Of a DNA stretch of 64,000 bases, positions 38,941 through 47,082 are shown piece by piece. The notes under the pieces are model-generated. The model was not told where the DNA came from. It saw nothing but the letters and a program-made list of their open reading frames with translations, and ran no database searches. Every line of letters starts with the position of its first letter. Position 1 is the first letter of the stretch. Position numbers and translations under genes: made by a program. The stretch is from Trichodesmium sp002260545 (GTDB lineage Bacteria; Cyanobacteriota; Cyanobacteriia; Cyanobacteriales; Microcoleaceae): NCBI RefSeq assembly GCF_050016015.1, contig NZ_JBNHEQ010000166.1, positions 30,623 to 94,622 on the forward strand. Direction: 5' to 3'.

Positions 38941-39298
38941 TCAGTAGTTCAGGAAAGTTGTATGGAAAAGGAAATTTCGACATTTTCTTGGGTGCTTCAG
39001 AGAATAAAGATTTTCAGTAGTCAAGGGAGGTGGGATGGAAGAGGCGATCGCCACTTTTTCTATAGGTGCTTCAGAGAATAAAGATTTTCAGTAGTCAAGG
39101 GGGGTGGAATGAAAGAGGCGATCGCTACTTTTTCTGGGGAGAGATATACGAGAATGAAAATTTTCAGTAGTCAAGGGGGGTGGGATGGAAGAGGAAATTC
39201 CGACTTTTTCTCGGGGTGCTTTACCGGATGAAAATTGTCAGTAGTTCAGGGAGGTGGGATGGAAAAGGAAATTCCGACTTTTTCTCGGGGTGCATTTT
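38941..39298. repeat. 74-bp tandem repeat, five units, some with HIP1
   Basis: TCAGTAG starts at 38941, 39014, 39088, 39164 and 39238 (periods 73-76). The unit contains TCAAGGGGGGTGGGATGGAA, GAGGCGATCGC(C/T)ACTTTTTCT and GGTGCTTCAGAGAATAAAGA. In units 2 and 3 the centre is GCGATCGC; in the others it reads GAAATT(C/T)CGA. The unit makes no long frame. Heptamer TCAGTTA runs follow at 39299-39440. Confidence 0.85.
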
Positions 39299-39446
39299 CA
39301 GTTATCAGCTTCTTCAGTTATCAGTTTTTTCAGTTTTTTTGATGATGGAAAATAAGATTTTAGCAATCTCATCTGCATCTTTTCAGTTATCAGTTGTCAG
39401 TTATCAGTTATCAGCCTTTTTAGTTATTAGTTATCAGTTTTTTCAG

Positions 39447-39680
39447 TTATTTTGTTTCTTGGGCTTCTTTATAAGCTATAGACATTTTTGCCCTAAAGTC
39501 AGCTTGAGATATTCCTCCATTTGCTTCTGCTATATTGGCTCCAATAGATGTTCCACTTCTTAGGAGTTGTTTAGATAATACATATTCCTTTTTTTCTTCT
39601 GTCAAGTATTTATAAGCTTTGACTACTCTAATGGCAAATTGATAAGCTTTTTGATAGACAATACTTTTGTTTATATCCAT
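39447..39680 (-). CDS. Avd-like four-helix-bundle protein (S23 family)
   Basis: The 77-residue protein has the S23/Avd four-helix signatures: VYQKAYQFAIRVVKAYKYL, then YVLSKQLLRSGTSIGANIAE (about 34-53) and FRAKMSIAYKEAQET. It is shorter than usual (about 110-120) and the last helix appears missing where the TCAGTTA repeat begins, so it may be truncated. In diversity-generating retroelements (DGRs) an Avd protein of this fold binds the RT. The DGR-type RT remnant lies just upstream on the same strand (39798-40547), which supports that reading. S23 proteins also occur alone near rRNA or elsewhere, so this is not proof. Confidence 0.65.
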   Translation of the reverse strand: MDINKSIVYQKAYQFAIRVVKAYKYLTEEKKEYVLSKQLLRSGTSIGANIAEANGGISQADFRAKMSIAYKEAQETK

Positions 39681-39760
39681 AAACTCCAGAAAAAGCTGAT
39701 AACTGATAACTGATAACTGTTCACTGAAAAAGCTGATAACTAATAACTGATAACTGAAAA

Positions 39761-39797
39761 GCTACCGCCACGGAGCTTTGGTTTGTCAATCCCATAA
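39761..39797 (-). other. Possible DGR template-repeat stub
   Basis: Directly after the RT stop, reading leftward, comes ATTGACAAACC then AAGCTCCGTGGCGGTAGC, which would encode KLRGGS. LRGGS is the conserved lead-in of many formylglycine-generating-enzyme-like DGR variable repeats. The sequence then breaks abruptly into TCAGTTATCAG repeats, so the adenine-rich part of a template repeat is absent. This is inference. Confidence 0.4.
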
Positions 39798-40547
39798 TTA
39801 TTTTCCCATATTGAGAGAAGTTAATATTTTCTGTTTTAAATGCCAGGTACTGCCGTGGTCTAAATGAGCAAACCAACTTTGTAGAGATTTTTGGATTTGG
39901 GTAGATTCTATTTTTCCTAGTCGGTAGTCTTTCTGTAATTGTCTTAGTCTTTTTCTAGCTATTCTTAAATTTTCGGAACGTATTCTAATGCGGTCTGGCA
40001 ATACTCGAAAACCGACAAAGTTCGTTCCTGTTTTTGTTTGAAATAATTGACTTTTAATGGGATGAATTTTGAGACGGAGGTTGGCTAGGTATGCTTCGAT
40101 TTTTTGTCTGGCAATGACTAAAAATTCTTTGTCGTCTGAGAATAAGGCAAAGTCATCGACGTAGCGTATATATTTTTTTACTTTTAGTTTTTCTTTGATG
40201 AAATGGTCGAAGTTATTTAGATATAAGTTGGCAAAAAATTGACTGGTTAAGTTTCCGAGAGGTAAACCTTTTATCCGGTTTGCTGAAGTGAGTAGTTCGT
40301 CTCCGGGAAAATTCGTTAATACTGGGATTTGTTGGTTACTTCCATCAATAATTTTGTCGATTAACCAGAGGGTGTCTTGACATTTTATTTTGCGACGAAT
40401 AATTTATTTGAGAATTTGATGGTCGATGCTAGGGAAATATTTAACTATATCGCACTGTAAAACGTAACGACTAGAAAGGGAAAATTTGGTGAAGCGACGC
40501 AAGGCTTTATGGGTAATGTAAAGCCATAATTTTTTTCCTCCTGATAG
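39798..40547 (-). pseudogene. DGR-type reverse transcriptase, 5' truncated
   Basis: Leftward from 40547 the frame reads GGKKLWLYITHKALRRF, LSSRYVLQCDIVKYFPSIDH, then a TAA at 40404-40406, then TLWLIDKIIDG, FPGDELLTSA, KGLPLGNLTSQFFANLYL, KKYIRYVDDFALFSDD and FVGFRVLPDRIRI, ending at 39798. The YVDD catalytic box is intact. The LGNLTSQ motif, in place of QGxxxSP, is the mark of diversity-generating-retroelement RTs. The N-terminal third is gone beyond 40547, and the frame holds one stop but no frameshift. The enzyme must be inactive. No variable-repeat target gene is in the window. Confidence 0.85.
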
Positions 40548-41108
40548 TTATATGTAATTTTTTCTCTGGTCGTTTCAGTTATCAGTTATCAATTTTTTTA
40601 GTTTCTAAATGTTTGGTTTTTCCGTTGGAAATGCTCCCCAAACGTTCCATGCTGCGCAACGTTAACCTAAACAACCCAACCTACATTATATGTTATTGCA
40701 AAGGATATATTTTAACCATCATTTCTTACTATAGCTTACATTAATTAATGTAGTGGACTGTTTCAACTAAAATAGTGCATTAGGGAGTAGGGTCGGAGGG
40801 TCGGAGGGGAGAAAGATTGTTGTTGGGTTTTTCCGTTGGAAATGCTCCGCAAACGTTACTCAACCCAAGAACAATCTATTGCAACATTTAAGATGAAACA
40901 GTCTAGTAGGGTGTGTTAGCGGAGCGTAACGCACCATTTTTTAAGAAGGTTTAACCCATCAATTTTGAGGGAAGCCTAACTCACACCAAAGATTACTTAA
41001 TAATCAAATTTTTATATAATTTTTGAATTAATCATGGTTTTTTATAATCAATTTTTTACACGATTTTTAAATTAATCATGGTGTGTTACGACTAGCACCT
41101 AAAACACC
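40548..41108. repeat. Gene-free stretch with GTTGGGTT and HIP-like units
   Basis: It contains TCAGTTATCAGTTATCA near 40569, AACGTTCCATGCTGCGCAAC, and AACCTAAACAACCCAACCTAC near 40663. Inverted partners lie near 40830 and 42510. No gene is seen. Confidence 0.45.
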
Positions 41109-41593
41109 CTACACAATTGTGAGATAAGTTTGATTATAGCTAGTAGGTAAAACCTTGAAATTTTGATTTTGTATATCGATTTCAATACCTAAAGCTTCTA
41201 GTGGCAATACTCCTAATAAAGAGTCGTTACCTCCAGAAAATTCTAAACATTCAAAAGTTTCTTCCCTTCCAAGTAGAGAAATTTTAGTATCTTGAAAAAT
41301 GCGTGCTTTACTAATACCATTAGCAGTCATTACAATGGATAATTGATAATTAATCAATTCGGCTTTATTGCCTCTCCTTTTAAGGAGAAAAAAAGTGCTA
41401 GGATATTTCCTTATCTTCAATCTGATGGTTTTAACCAGAGGTAATTATCCATTATTCATTATCAATTAATGAAATCTACTTCTTTGAGAATTTCTAATCC
41501 TAATTGAGCGATCGCTTCTGTTGCTAAAAAGAAAGTTGTAACTCCCTTATCTACCAAACCATCCTTAAGAAAAATAGAACGTACTTTGTCAGC
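41109..41593 (-). pseudogene. Clan AA aspartic protease, split by insertion
   Basis: Leftward from 41593 the first part reads DKVRSIFLKDGLVDKGVTTF and LATEAIAQLGLEILKEVD. The second part, from 41333, reads VMTANGISKARIFQDTKIS, LGREETFECLEF, GGNDSLLGVLPLEALGIE and ends YLTIV. Together they give the retropepsin-like aspartic protease pattern of cyanobacteria. The halves are separated by 140 bp (41334-41473) which, if removed, restore one frame exactly. Other damage: a TAG at the front, no start codon, and the catalytic DTG reads DKG. It is a pseudogene. Confidence 0.8.
41334..41473 (-). mobile_element. 140-bp TAATTACCTCT repeat inserted in a gene
   Basis: On the minus strand it runs TTCATTAATTGATAATG, GGATAATTACCTCTGG, AAGGAAATATCCTAGCAC, TCTCCTTAAAAGGAGAGGC and ends TTATCAATTATCCATT. 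The ends are imperfect inverted repeats. The element lies between the GAT (Asp) and GTA (Val) codons of the aspartic protease frame and has no coding capacity, so it behaves like a MITE. Relatives are at 7183, 11286, 12158, 36236, 45455 and 63944. Confidence 0.75.
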
Positions 41594-41605
41594 CTAAGTT
41601 TTTAT

Positions 41606-41911
41606 TATAGGTTTGTGGTTTTTGGTTTAAAAGTTTTAAATATTGTCAGGTTTTGATGACAAATCAGGGAAAATTTTGCCCGATCTGGCTAACGAGTTTT
41701 CAACATTTTCAGCTTTTTGGTTCAGTTGTGTGGTATTCTGAAAGAAGGAAAAATCCAAAGGATGGTTATTGCTTAATTGAATTTTGAGGCTGGAAATGCT
41801 TATTCTATCGTTGTTTTCAGAGGAAATTTTGTTGATTTTTTCTGCCATGAAAGACTAATTTTTCTCCCTTCCTGTTATAGCAGTTTGATAAATTAGCTGT
41901 TTTGTGGTATA
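41606..41911 (+). repeat. 310-bp dispersed repeat, copy 3
   Basis: It is nearly collinear with 38093-38400. On the minus strand it keeps an uninterrupted 70-codon frame (41636-41848) starting MAEKINKISSENNDRI, which is broken in copy 1. I do not recognise a protein family and suspect a former coding unit or a chance frame. Confidence 0.65.
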
Positions 41912-42285
41912 TAGGGGTAAGAAGTTTATATCTATAATATAGCGCTCCGGGAACAGGGAACATAAAACAAGCAATAGTGAGAATAAATTGCCGATAATAT
42001 AAAGCTTTGAGCAGCTTGGACACCTCCTGCAATTTGTAAAGCGTGCCAGCGCACATTGCTATATATATAGATGGCTAATGTTGGGTTTCATTGTTGAGGT
42101 TGACCCAATGTCATTTCAGTTATCAGTTAGTCTCCTATGGTCGTAACTGCGTTTTTTCGTATAGGGAATGCTCCGCAAACATGTCGCGGAGCGAAACAGT
42201 ACCTCCTGCTGTTTGCGCAGCATGACAAACGGAAACCAGGAGGCTTGAAATACGGAATATTCTTCTCTTGGTCGATTGGATATGG

Positions 42286-42420
42286 CGTTTCGCTGCGCGA
42301 CATATAAAGCGTTAGCGTTAGCGTTAGCGAAGCTCCTCTGCAAGAGGCAGCTCCTCTGCACTCTTCGGGAGACCCTTCCCTCCGGGACGCTTTCCTACGG
42401 AATGCTCCGCAAACGACCGC
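42286..42420. repeat. GCGTTAGCG / GGGAGACCC palindrome cluster
   Basis: The unit runs CGTTTCGCTGCGCGACA, GCGTTAGCG three times, GAAGCTCCTCTGCAAGAGGC, CTCTTCGGGAGACCCTTCC, CGGGACGCTTTC and GGAATGCTCCGCAAACG. These nested small palindromes are of a type widely dispersed in cyanobacteria. Similar AATGCTCCGCAAACG lies near 40845 and 42165. The rest of the spacer to 42890 has no gene. Confidence 0.65.
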
Positions 42421-42890
42421 TTTTTTATCCCCTTAAAAGAGGAGGCTATTAACCAAAATTTTTCGGTCAAAAATTTCATCTATGTAGTCAAAAGCTTATA
42501 CCTATATATATAGATAATGTTGGGTTTCGTTCCTCAACCCAACCTACTTTAACTACTTTAACTAACAACTTAATCCGTACATCTTAATCCGTACATCCGT
42601 GCCATAATCCGTGTGAGCTTACTTCCTCCTTATTAAAGAATAGGATAAAGTTGAAAAACATCTCCAATAATAAAAAATAAAATCAATTATTTCCTCTTTT
42701 TATATTATTTTTGAATTAATTATGGTGCGTTACGGCTAGCGCGTAACAAACCCTACCAGACTGTTTCATCTAAAATGGTGCATTAGATTGAATTCAAAAG
42801 TCAAAAGTCATGCATTCAAAAGTAAGAATTTTCAAGTTAAAATCTATTGCACAGTTTTAGCTGTGTCACGCTACTACAACTACTTCTTTC

Positions 42891-45335
42891 TTACTTTTTC
42901 CCTCCTTCTTCTTCCTTCTTCTTTCTTCCTTCTTCTTTCCCCCTAAGAAACTCATCCCTTAAAGCAGACAAAACAGGACTTGGTTTTTGCGCTTGTAAAT
43001 TTTCTGGTTTATTCCAAGTAAAAGGAGCTAACTTTGCAGCAGACATCCACAATAACTTTTTTGCCCTAGTCATTGCCACATATAATAACCGAAATTCTTC
43101 AGCCATTTTTAAATATCCTGCTTGTTCCCAAGCTGTAGAAATATCTGGTAAATCTTCCCCTTGTAAACTCGCCCGAATTTGCGCCCTTGCAACTTCAGCT
43201 AAGTCAAAATCTCCCAAAAAATTAGCCTGGGGTAAAACTCGTAAATTACCAGGAATTATATTTTCATGCAAAAAAGGTAAAAAGACAAAATCCCAATCTA
43301 ACCCCTTAGACTTGTGCATCGTAATAATAGTAAGTTGCTGAGGACGAGTATAATATTCCTCTGCATTTTCCTCCACTTCCACAGATTCAAATCTCTCAGA
43401 ATTTACAATTTCACTTAACACTTCCAACATAGAATTCATCGAACTATTACCAGCAATTTGTTTAGCAACTCTTTCTGCCAACTTATCAGCAGTTGCCAAA
43501 TCTGACTGTTCATAATTTAAAGCCAAAGCCAAAAAAGAAATTAATTGATATAAAGGTAATTCAGATTTTGCTCTGAGCAAACTACGACAAAAATCACGAC
43601 ATTTACGCACCTTTTCTGATTGATATGGATCGAGAGGACCAGGGTAAAGAAATTGCTCTAATTGAGAGGCAAAACTATTATAATCTTCCTGCGGAATTAA
43701 ACGGCGATCGCCTAAAACTTTTAAAGCAGATTTTAAATAATCTGGAGAATGAGGGCGGTCAATAAATTGTATTAAAGCTAATATTTCTGCCGGAATTTGA
43801 GAATGACGCGCCCCTTGAGAAACGTCATGTATTTTAATACCATATTTTCCTAAATCAAGTTCAACTCCATACTTTCCAGGATTACTAAAAGTATCTGCAA
43901 TAAATTGACCTTGTTTATTTTCCCTTACTAATACAGCAAATTTACCTTCTGGATTTTCTTCAAACAAATTAATTATCCGTTTACCCATCAATTCAAGGGT
44001 TTGATAAATATCTCTAGGTTCATATATTTCTAAACCACCACCAGTAGCTAGAGGATTATTATTATTTCCTGATTCTTTAACTTTTACAGGATGAATATTT
44101 TGGTCTCGAAACGGTTTTTCCTTTCCTGCTAACTTTGAATTATTTACCCACTTCAACACAAAATTAGCTGCATCAATAATTATCTGACAACTACGACCTG
44201 CTTGCTGCATAACTGCCAATTTTTCTAACTCTTCACAGTCTTGACAAAATCGCCGAAAATCTATTGGATCTGCTGGAGTAAACGTAGAATTAATTGCTTG
44301 ATTTGGGTCTCCCACCCGCATCAAATTTAGATGACTTAATTTTGATAATTTTTCTTCCTGCTCAATAGAATTAAAATCTAAATTACTATCATTACTTTCC
44401 CTAGAAGTAGCCAGAATTTCTAATAACTTAGTTTGCAAAGGAGTAGAATCTTGAGCTTCATCTTCAAACACAGCAAATACTTGCTTTTGCCACATTTTTC
44501 TAGTACCTTCATTTTCCAATACTCGTAAAGCTGCCAAAATCATTTCATCGTAATCAATTAATTGACGTTCCTTCAATATTTCCTGATATATTTGATATAA
44601 ACTAGCAGCAATAGTCAAAACTTGATAATTATCATTATTTTGTTCTCGTAGCTGCCATAAATATTCAGGTTTAATACCAGAACTTTTTGCTTGTTGAATT
44701 GCTTTCCAAGCTAATTGAGGTAATACTTCAGTCCGTAAAACAGACTGCCTTCTTAAACGTTCCGTTTCCTCTCCATCAAACTGACTTCCTTCAATTAAAA
44801 GTTTATAAAGTCTTGGGTTATTAGCAATCCAACTTTCTACACAACTGCGAGTTATCTTATTACTAGGAGTAGGCAAAACCAAATTATAATTTTCTAAATC
44901 TAACCCAGATAATTCAGGATGACGCAGAGCAATACTTAAAGCCAAACCGTGCAAAGTATGAACAACAAAACTACCTTCAGGTAAAGATAATTCCCTTAAA
45001 AATTGGCGAATTTTAACTCTAATATTAGTAGCTGCCGAACGAGTAAAAGTAACAACAATTAGTTGATGGTGACTATGTAATTTATAACGAGCGATCGCTA
45101 AAGCTGCTGCTGTTGCCATCCCATAAGATTTTCCTGCTCCAGGAACTGCCGATACTGCCAAAGGTCCCCCTTCCCAGTCAGCCATTTGTTGTTGCCCTGG
45201 TCGCAAATTAAAACAAATTTTTTGAATTGTTTGTTCTCTTAAAGCGGCTATAGATAAACCATTTTTTGTATCTTTAGAATTAGTTTTAATATCAGTAGAT
45301 GGAAGTGTAAAATTATCGTCAAAATCGTCAGTCAC
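42891..45335 (-). CDS. UvrD/PcrA-like superfamily 1 DNA helicase
   Basis: The 814-residue protein has the SF1A order: a Q-motif LRPGQQQMADW at about 45-55, Walker A AVPGAGKS at 63-70, motif Ia FTRSAATNIRVKI, Walker B VFEDEAQD, motif III MRVGDPNQAIN, motif V TIITMHKSKGLDWDFVFLP and motif VI RLLYVAMTRAKKLL. It is an ATP-driven 3'-5' helicase, likely in repair or recombination. Motif III reads GDPNQAIN, resembling RecB/AddA-like relatives, but I see no nuclease domain. The C-terminal tail becomes a Lys/Glu run encoded by a TTCTTCC microsatellite at 42891-42940. The start is GTG 45335, which lacks a well-spaced ribosome binding site, so the N-terminus is uncertain. Confidence 0.9.
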   Translation of the reverse strand: MTDDFDDNFTLPSTDIKTNSKDTKNGLSIAALREQTIQKICFNLRPGQQQMADWEGGPLAVSAVPGAGKSYGMATAAALAIARYKLHSHHQLIVVTFTRSAATNIRVKIRQFLRELSLPEGSFVVHTLHGLALSIALRHPELSGLDLENYNLVLPTPSNKITRSCVESWIANNPRLYKLLIEGSQFDGEETERLRRQSVLRTEVLPQLAWKAIQQAKSSGIKPEYLWQLREQNNDNYQVLTIAASLYQIYQEILKERQLIDYDEMILAALRVLENEGTRKMWQKQVFAVFEDEAQDSTPLQTKLLEILATSRESNDSNLDFNSIEQEEKLSKLSHLNLMRVGDPNQAINSTFTPADPIDFRRFCQDCEELEKLAVMQQAGRSCQIIIDAANFVLKWVNNSKLAGKEKPFRDQNIHPVKVKESGNNNNPLATGGGLEIYEPRDIYQTLELMGKRIINLFEENPEGKFAVLVRENKQGQFIADTFSNPGKYGVELDLGKYGIKIHDVSQGARHSQIPAEILALIQFIDRPHSPDYLKSALKVLGDRRLIPQEDYNSFASQLEQFLYPGPLDPYQSEKVRKCRDFCRSLLRAKSELPLYQLISFLALALNYEQSDLATADKLAERVAKQIAGNSSMNSMLEVLSEIVNSERFESVEVEENAEEYYTRPQQLTIITMHKSKGLDWDFVFLPFLHENIIPGNLRVLPQANFLGDFDLAEVARAQIRASLQGEDLPDISTAWEQAGYLKMAEEFRLLYVAMTRAKKLLWMSAAKLAPFTWNKPENLQAQKPSPVLSALRDEFLRGKEEGRKKKEEEGGKK

Positions 45336-45404
45336 CTTATTTTAAATCGCAAGTTAAAAGTCAAGATTTACCAATAAATATTAATGTTTATTTATTCACA
45401 AATA

Positions 45405-45660
45405 AGCATTCAGCATCAACTATTAGCGGTCAACTTTTTATCAGAGGAGGAGTTTATTAATTTATAATAGATAATTGATAATTACCTCTGGTTAAAACCG
45501 TGAGAAAATTGAATATAAGGAAATATCCTAGCACTTTTTTTCTCCTTATAAAGGAGAAGCTTTATATCTTTAATTTTTCGCTAAAAGCAATTAAAAAATT
45601 GATAAAATTAAAAGTTATTGTCAAAGTCAGCTTATTTAAGCTTAGAAAGAATTATTCATT
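45405..45660. repeat. Compound dispersed repeat (copy B)
   Basis: Same order as 36178-36500: AATAAGCATTCAGC, AGAGGAGGAGTTTATT, GATAATTACCTCTGGTTAAA, CTTTTTTTCTCCTTATAAAG, GCTAAAAGCAATTAAAAAAT and AAAGAATTATTCATT. It abuts MITE copy 3. Confidence 0.6.
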
Positions 45661-45684
45661 TTTCAGAACTGCCAAAAAAATATT

Positions 45685-45916
45685 TAGGGTTTGCTCAAAA
45701 AAGCAGAGTCTAGGGGGAGGGAGTCTGGGAAGTTTAGGTAGTGTGGGAAGATAGATAAAGTAGGAGGAATAATTATTCCTTGATTTTTCTGCCATAGCTA
45801 GCCTAAAATAGTAATTTTTTGAGCGTTTTCGGCTGAAACAAACGCATTTTTTTTCTACCCAAAAAAGGTAAGTCCCTTTATTTATCAATGCTTTTAGATT
45901 GATTCAGGCAGTCCTA
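45685..45916. mobile_element. MITE-like element, TAGGGYTTGCTGA ends (copy 3)
   Basis: It begins TAGGGTTTGCTCAAAAAA and ends ATTCAGGCAGTCCTA. The 232-bp body shares TTATTCCTTGATTTTTC with copy 1 and AATTTTTTGAGCGTTTTC and ACCCAAAAAAGGTAAG with the other copies. No coding capacity. Confidence 0.6.
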
Positions 45917-45984
45917 TTTAATTGAAATGTATTAATCTATAAGCTCATATATTTCCTTCTTCCTTCTTCCTTCTTTCTTCTTCC

Positions 45985-47082
45985 TTAAACAACTAGGGGA
46001 AAATGAAGGTAAAAAGTAGTGCCTTTCGCTGGAGTTGATTCAAAAAAAATATCTCCACCATGAGCATCAACAATTGTTTTCACAATAGCAGTACCTAACC
46101 CTATGCCACCCTGTTTTCCATAACTTACAAAAGCTTCAAATAAATTATTCTGAATTTCTTCAGGAATACCAGCTCCATTATCCGAAAATATAATTTCAAC
46201 CCATTTATCTTTTCTCTTAGCTTTAATTTCTATCTTACCTTCATATTGATTGAGAGCTTCTACAGCATTAGCTAATAAATTTTGTAGGACACGGTTAATT
46301 TTGTTTTCATCAGCATTTATGATCAAACCCTCTTCAACAGAAACTGTCAATTCTACAAAAGTAGAGTCAATATAAACTTGGTTTAATTTTTTAAAGTTTT
46401 GTAATAGCTTGGCTATGTCAACTTGCTGAGAGAATAATTTTGTATTTCCCTGAGAAAAAGCAAGCACTTCTTCCGCCATATTTAACATCCTCTGAACTTG
46501 CATAGAAATTAAATCACACCACTCTTGACTTTCCTGATCTGGATGAAGTTCTTTTAACATCGAACTTGATAATTGAATGCCAGTAAAAGGGCTTCTAAAA
46601 TCATGAATAATAGTGTTAACCATCTCTCCAATCAAAGCCATTTTTTCTTTATAAGCTAATTGATTGACGTATTCAGTCGTCACGGTGCGCAGTCTTTGAG
46701 ATAAAATACTTAATATTTTTAAAACAACATCCCCTTTTGTATTGGCTAATATATCTATTATAGAGTCATAGTAAATTTTCGCTACAGTTGTTTCCTTAAA
46801 TGCAACTACCCTACCACTCCTTGGCTGTTTATCTATAATCCCTAATTCGCCAAAATAACCATTTGATTCAACTGATGTAATTACAACATAATTATTACCT
46901 TCACTGCTTTTTTTACTAACTTTAACTTCACCTTCTAGAACTAAGAATAAAGCATCTGAATCATCACCTTCTTCAAAAATAATCTCTTGCGGACTAAATT
47001 TTTTAATAATAGCAATCTGGGAAATTTGTGCAGCTTGCTCTGGTTCAAAATAGCGAATAAACTTATGTTCTTCTAGTTTCAT
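45985..47082 (-). CDS. cNMP-binding domain histidine kinase
   Basis: The 365-residue soluble protein has an N-terminal cyclic-nucleotide-binding fold at about 10-125 (IIFEEGDDSDALFLVLEGEV, GYFGELGIIDKQPRSGRVVA with the phosphate-binding RSG in place of the usual RxA). A dimerisation helix follows with the phosphorylated His at 160 (IIHDFRSPFTG). The HATPase domain has an N box (NRVLQNLLANAVEAL), a G1 box (DNGAGIP) and a G2 box (GGIGLGTAIVKTIVDAHGG). It is a cytoplasmic sensor kinase. Input could be cAMP or a ligand-free variant. No response regulator is adjacent, so it is an orphan kinase. Confidence 0.92.
   Translation of the reverse strand: MKLEEHKFIRYFEPEQAAQISQIAIIKKFSPQEIIFEEGDDSDALFLVLEGEVKVSKKSSEGNNYVVITSVESNGYFGELGIIDKQPRSGRVVAFKETTVAKIYYDSIIDILANTKGDVVLKILSILSQRLRTVTTEYVNQLAYKEKMALIGEMVNTIIHDFRSPFTGIQLSSSMLKELHPDQESQEWCDLISMQVQRMLNMAEEVLAFSQGNTKLFSQQVDIAKLLQNFKKLNQVYIDSTFVELTVSVEEGLIINADENKINRVLQNLLANAVEALNQYEGKIEIKAKRKDKWVEIIFSDNGAGIPEEIQNNLFEAFVSYGKQGGIGLGTAIVKTIVDAHGGDIFFESTPAKGTTFYLHFPLVV

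Noticed and set aside
38941..39298. CRISPR array
   Set aside because: Five units of 74 bp are similar throughout; there are no unique spacers and no cas genes nearby.
39180..39563. 127-codon rightward frame
   Set aside because: It is made of the 74-bp repeat and the TCAGTTA heptamer run and overlaps the Avd-like gene on the other strand.
39798..40547. Group II intron maturase or retron RT
   Set aside because: The LGNLTSQ motif and the length after YVDD fit DGR-type RTs better; no intron domain V-like structure or maturase domain was seen.
41636..41848. 70-codon frame MAEKINKISS
   Set aside because: It lies in a dispersed repeat whose copy at 38093 has stops in the same frame; not enough evidence for a gene.
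42116..42361. 81-codon leftward frame over GCGTTAGCG palindromes
   Set aside because: Composed of palindromic repeats (ANANANAL-type translation); no family and no start signal.
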